Assembly (NCBI GenBank): GCA_002345475.1
Contig: DDWC01000029.1
Location: 12,195-19,008, forward strand
Source: Firmicutes bacterium UBA2296
GTDB lineage: Bacteria; Bacillota; UBA994
Direction of reading: 5' to 3'
Length of the DNA: 6,814 nucleotides
The translations under genes were made by a program, and so were the position numbers. Within the stretch, counting starts at the first letter, position 1, and each line of letters starts with the position of its first letter. Below, one piece after another: positions 5,753-6,814 of the stretch. A model generated the notes under the pieces. It did not search any database. It saw only the letters and a list, made by a program, of their open reading frames with translations, and was not told the DNA's origin.

Positions 5753-6814
5753 TTGCTCTTACTACAGGGTATTGCCCAGGTGACCCTGAGGCAACTGGTA
5801 ATGATGGCTATAGGTGGCGGCTTAATCTACCTCGCAGTGCGTAAGGACTATGAACCTGCTCTTCTGCTGCCCATGGGATTTGGTGCGATTCTGGCCAACA
5901 TACCTGGCTCGCCAGTGGTAGGGCCGCACGGATTTCTCAGTTTGCTTTATGACGCAGGTATTTCTACAGAGCTTTTCCCCATACTAATCTTCATTGCAGT
6001 CGGGGCTATGATTGATTTCACACCTCTCCTGCAAAACCCGGGTTTGCTGCTGTTTGGCGCAGCCGCTCAGTTCGGCATCTTCTTCACCATGGTTCTGGCG
6101 GCAGCCTTAGGTTTTACGCTGAAACAGTCGGCGGCCATCGGTATTATTGGTGCAGCCGACGGCCCTACATCCATTCTCGTGGCAACTCGTCTGGCTCAGG
6201 AATACCTAGCCCCAATCACTGTGGCAGCATATTCCTACATGTCTCTGGTACCGATAATCCAGCCGCCGATTATCAGGCTACTGACAACGCCTGAGGAAAG
6301 GAGAATACGCATGGAGTACAATCACCTTGTCACCCCGCGGCTTACGCGTATTCTGTTCCCGATATCCGTTACGATAGTTGCAGGGTTTATTGCCCCGCTG
6401 AGTGTAGTGTTAATCGGTCCGCTTATGTTTGGTAATCTCATTCGAGAGGTGGGTGTTTTAGAGAGGTTGTCCAAGGCAGCTCAGAACGAGCTGGCAAACC
6501 TGGTTACCCTCTTGCTGGGTATAACGATAGGTTCAACAATGGTAGCTCAGGATTTTCTTAATGCCAGGACTATGATGATTATCGGGATGGGTCTTATAGC
6601 ATTTGTCTTTGACACGGCAGGAGGAGTACTGTTCGCCCGTTTGCTCAACGTTTTCTTGAAGAAGAAGGTCAATCCGATGATCGGGGCGGCGGGTATCTCG
6701 GCATTCCCAATGTCCGCCCGTGTGGTTCATAAGATGGGTCGCCAGGAAGACCCGGGGAATTATCTACTGATGCCTGCCGTGGCCGCAAATGTAGCCGGAC
6801 AGATAAGCTCGGTA
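5753..6814 (+). CDS. Na+-transporting decarboxylase beta subunit (OadB/GcdB/MmdB family), C-terminus cut by window edge
   Basis: This is the membrane subunit that couples decarboxylation of a biotin-bound carboxyl group (from oxaloacetate, glutaconyl-CoA or methylmalonyl-CoA) to Na+ export. The window holds 354 codons with no stop; from the usual family ending only about 15-25 residues should be missing. Hydrophobic helices run throughout. Family signatures are YLAVRKDYEPALLLPMGFGA (26-45), GAADGPTSI (133-141), AAYSYMSLVPIIQPP (158-172), NPMIGAAGISAFPMSARV (307-324) and EDPGNYLLMPAVAANVAGQI (332-351). Residues needed for Na+ transport in Klebsiella OadB (Asp203, Tyr229, Asn373, Gly377, Ser382) line up by motif and spacing with Asp136, Tyr162, Asn307, Gly311 and Ser316, so it should be functional. 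The start is TTG at 5753. The frame is open only from 5702, and GGGAGGTG precedes the TTG by seven bases. Which decarboxylase it serves cannot be told here: no alpha, gamma or biotin-carrier gene is in the window, though they may lie just downstream. Confidence 0.93.
   Translation, partial: MLLLQGIAQVTLRQLVMMAIGGGLIYLAVRKDYEPALLLPMGFGAILANIPGSPVVGPHGFLSLLYDAGISTELFPILIFIAVGAMIDFTPLLQNPGLLLFGAAAQFGIFFTMVLAAALGFTLKQSAAIGIIGAADGPTSILVATRLAQEYLAPITVAAYSYMSLVPIIQPPIIRLLTTPEERRIRMEYNHLVTPRLTRILFPISVTIVAGFIAPLSVVLIGPLMFGNLIREVGVLERLSKAAQNELANLVTLLLGITIGSTMVAQDFLNARTMMIIGMGLIAFVFDTAGGVLFARLLNVFLKKKVNPMIGAAGISAFPMSARVVHKMGRQEDPGNYLLMPAVAANVAGQISSV

Noticed and set aside
1..6814. Signs of a mobile element, CRISPR array, toxin-antitoxin pair or phage defence system
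   Set aside because: No transposase, integrase, regularly spaced repeats, paired small overlapping genes or defence-type domains are visible on either strand.

Overview
The window looks like chromosomal DNA from an anaerobic or facultatively anaerobic Bacillota, most likely a Clostridia-type lineage. Support comes from strong Shine-Dalgarno sites with frequent GTG/TTG starts, moderate GC, a secreted protein with a copper-amine-oxidase-N type domain, and a Na+-pumping decarboxylase beta subunit. This assignment is inference from gene content. I see no rRNA, tRNA, insertion sequence, CRISPR array, phage gene or origin, and nothing that clearly forms a new multi-gene system.

Layout. (1) 1-182, minus strand: N-terminus of a membrane protein that runs off the left edge. 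(2) 183-414: divergent intergenic region with a candidate minus-strand promoter and an 8-bp inverted repeat. (3) 415-2334, plus strand: a closely spaced trio, namely an aminopeptidase P/M24 metallopeptidase, a 49-residue four-cysteine protein, and an MGMT-fold protein whose alkyl-acceptor cysteine is replaced. (4) 2374-2420: a bidirectional terminator between convergent genes. (5) 2445-3836, minus strand: an exported, C-terminally membrane-anchored protein of unknown function. (6) 3837-4006: divergent promoter region. (7) 4007-4357, plus strand: a DUF2200 protein. (8) 4375-4417: a perfect 17-bp hairpin between convergent genes. (9) 4429-5472, minus strand: a secreted protein with a C-terminal copper-amine-oxidase-N-like domain. 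(10) 5753-6814, plus strand: an OadB/GcdB/MmdB-type Na+-transporting decarboxylase beta subunit, cut by the right edge just before its C-terminus.

The plus-strand trio 415-2334 has gaps of 19 and 50 bp and may be one transcript. The other genes look like independent units, alternating in direction and separated by hairpins. Two exported proteins (463 and 347 residues) sit near each other on the minus strand, but nothing in the sequence ties them functionally. Three genes appear to start at TTG; in each case a ribosome binding site, family alignment or both decide the start.

The items most worth a second look are the short Cys-rich gene at 1676-1825, the MGMT-fold protein that lacks its catalytic and base-flipping residues, and the membrane-anchored protein of unknown family.
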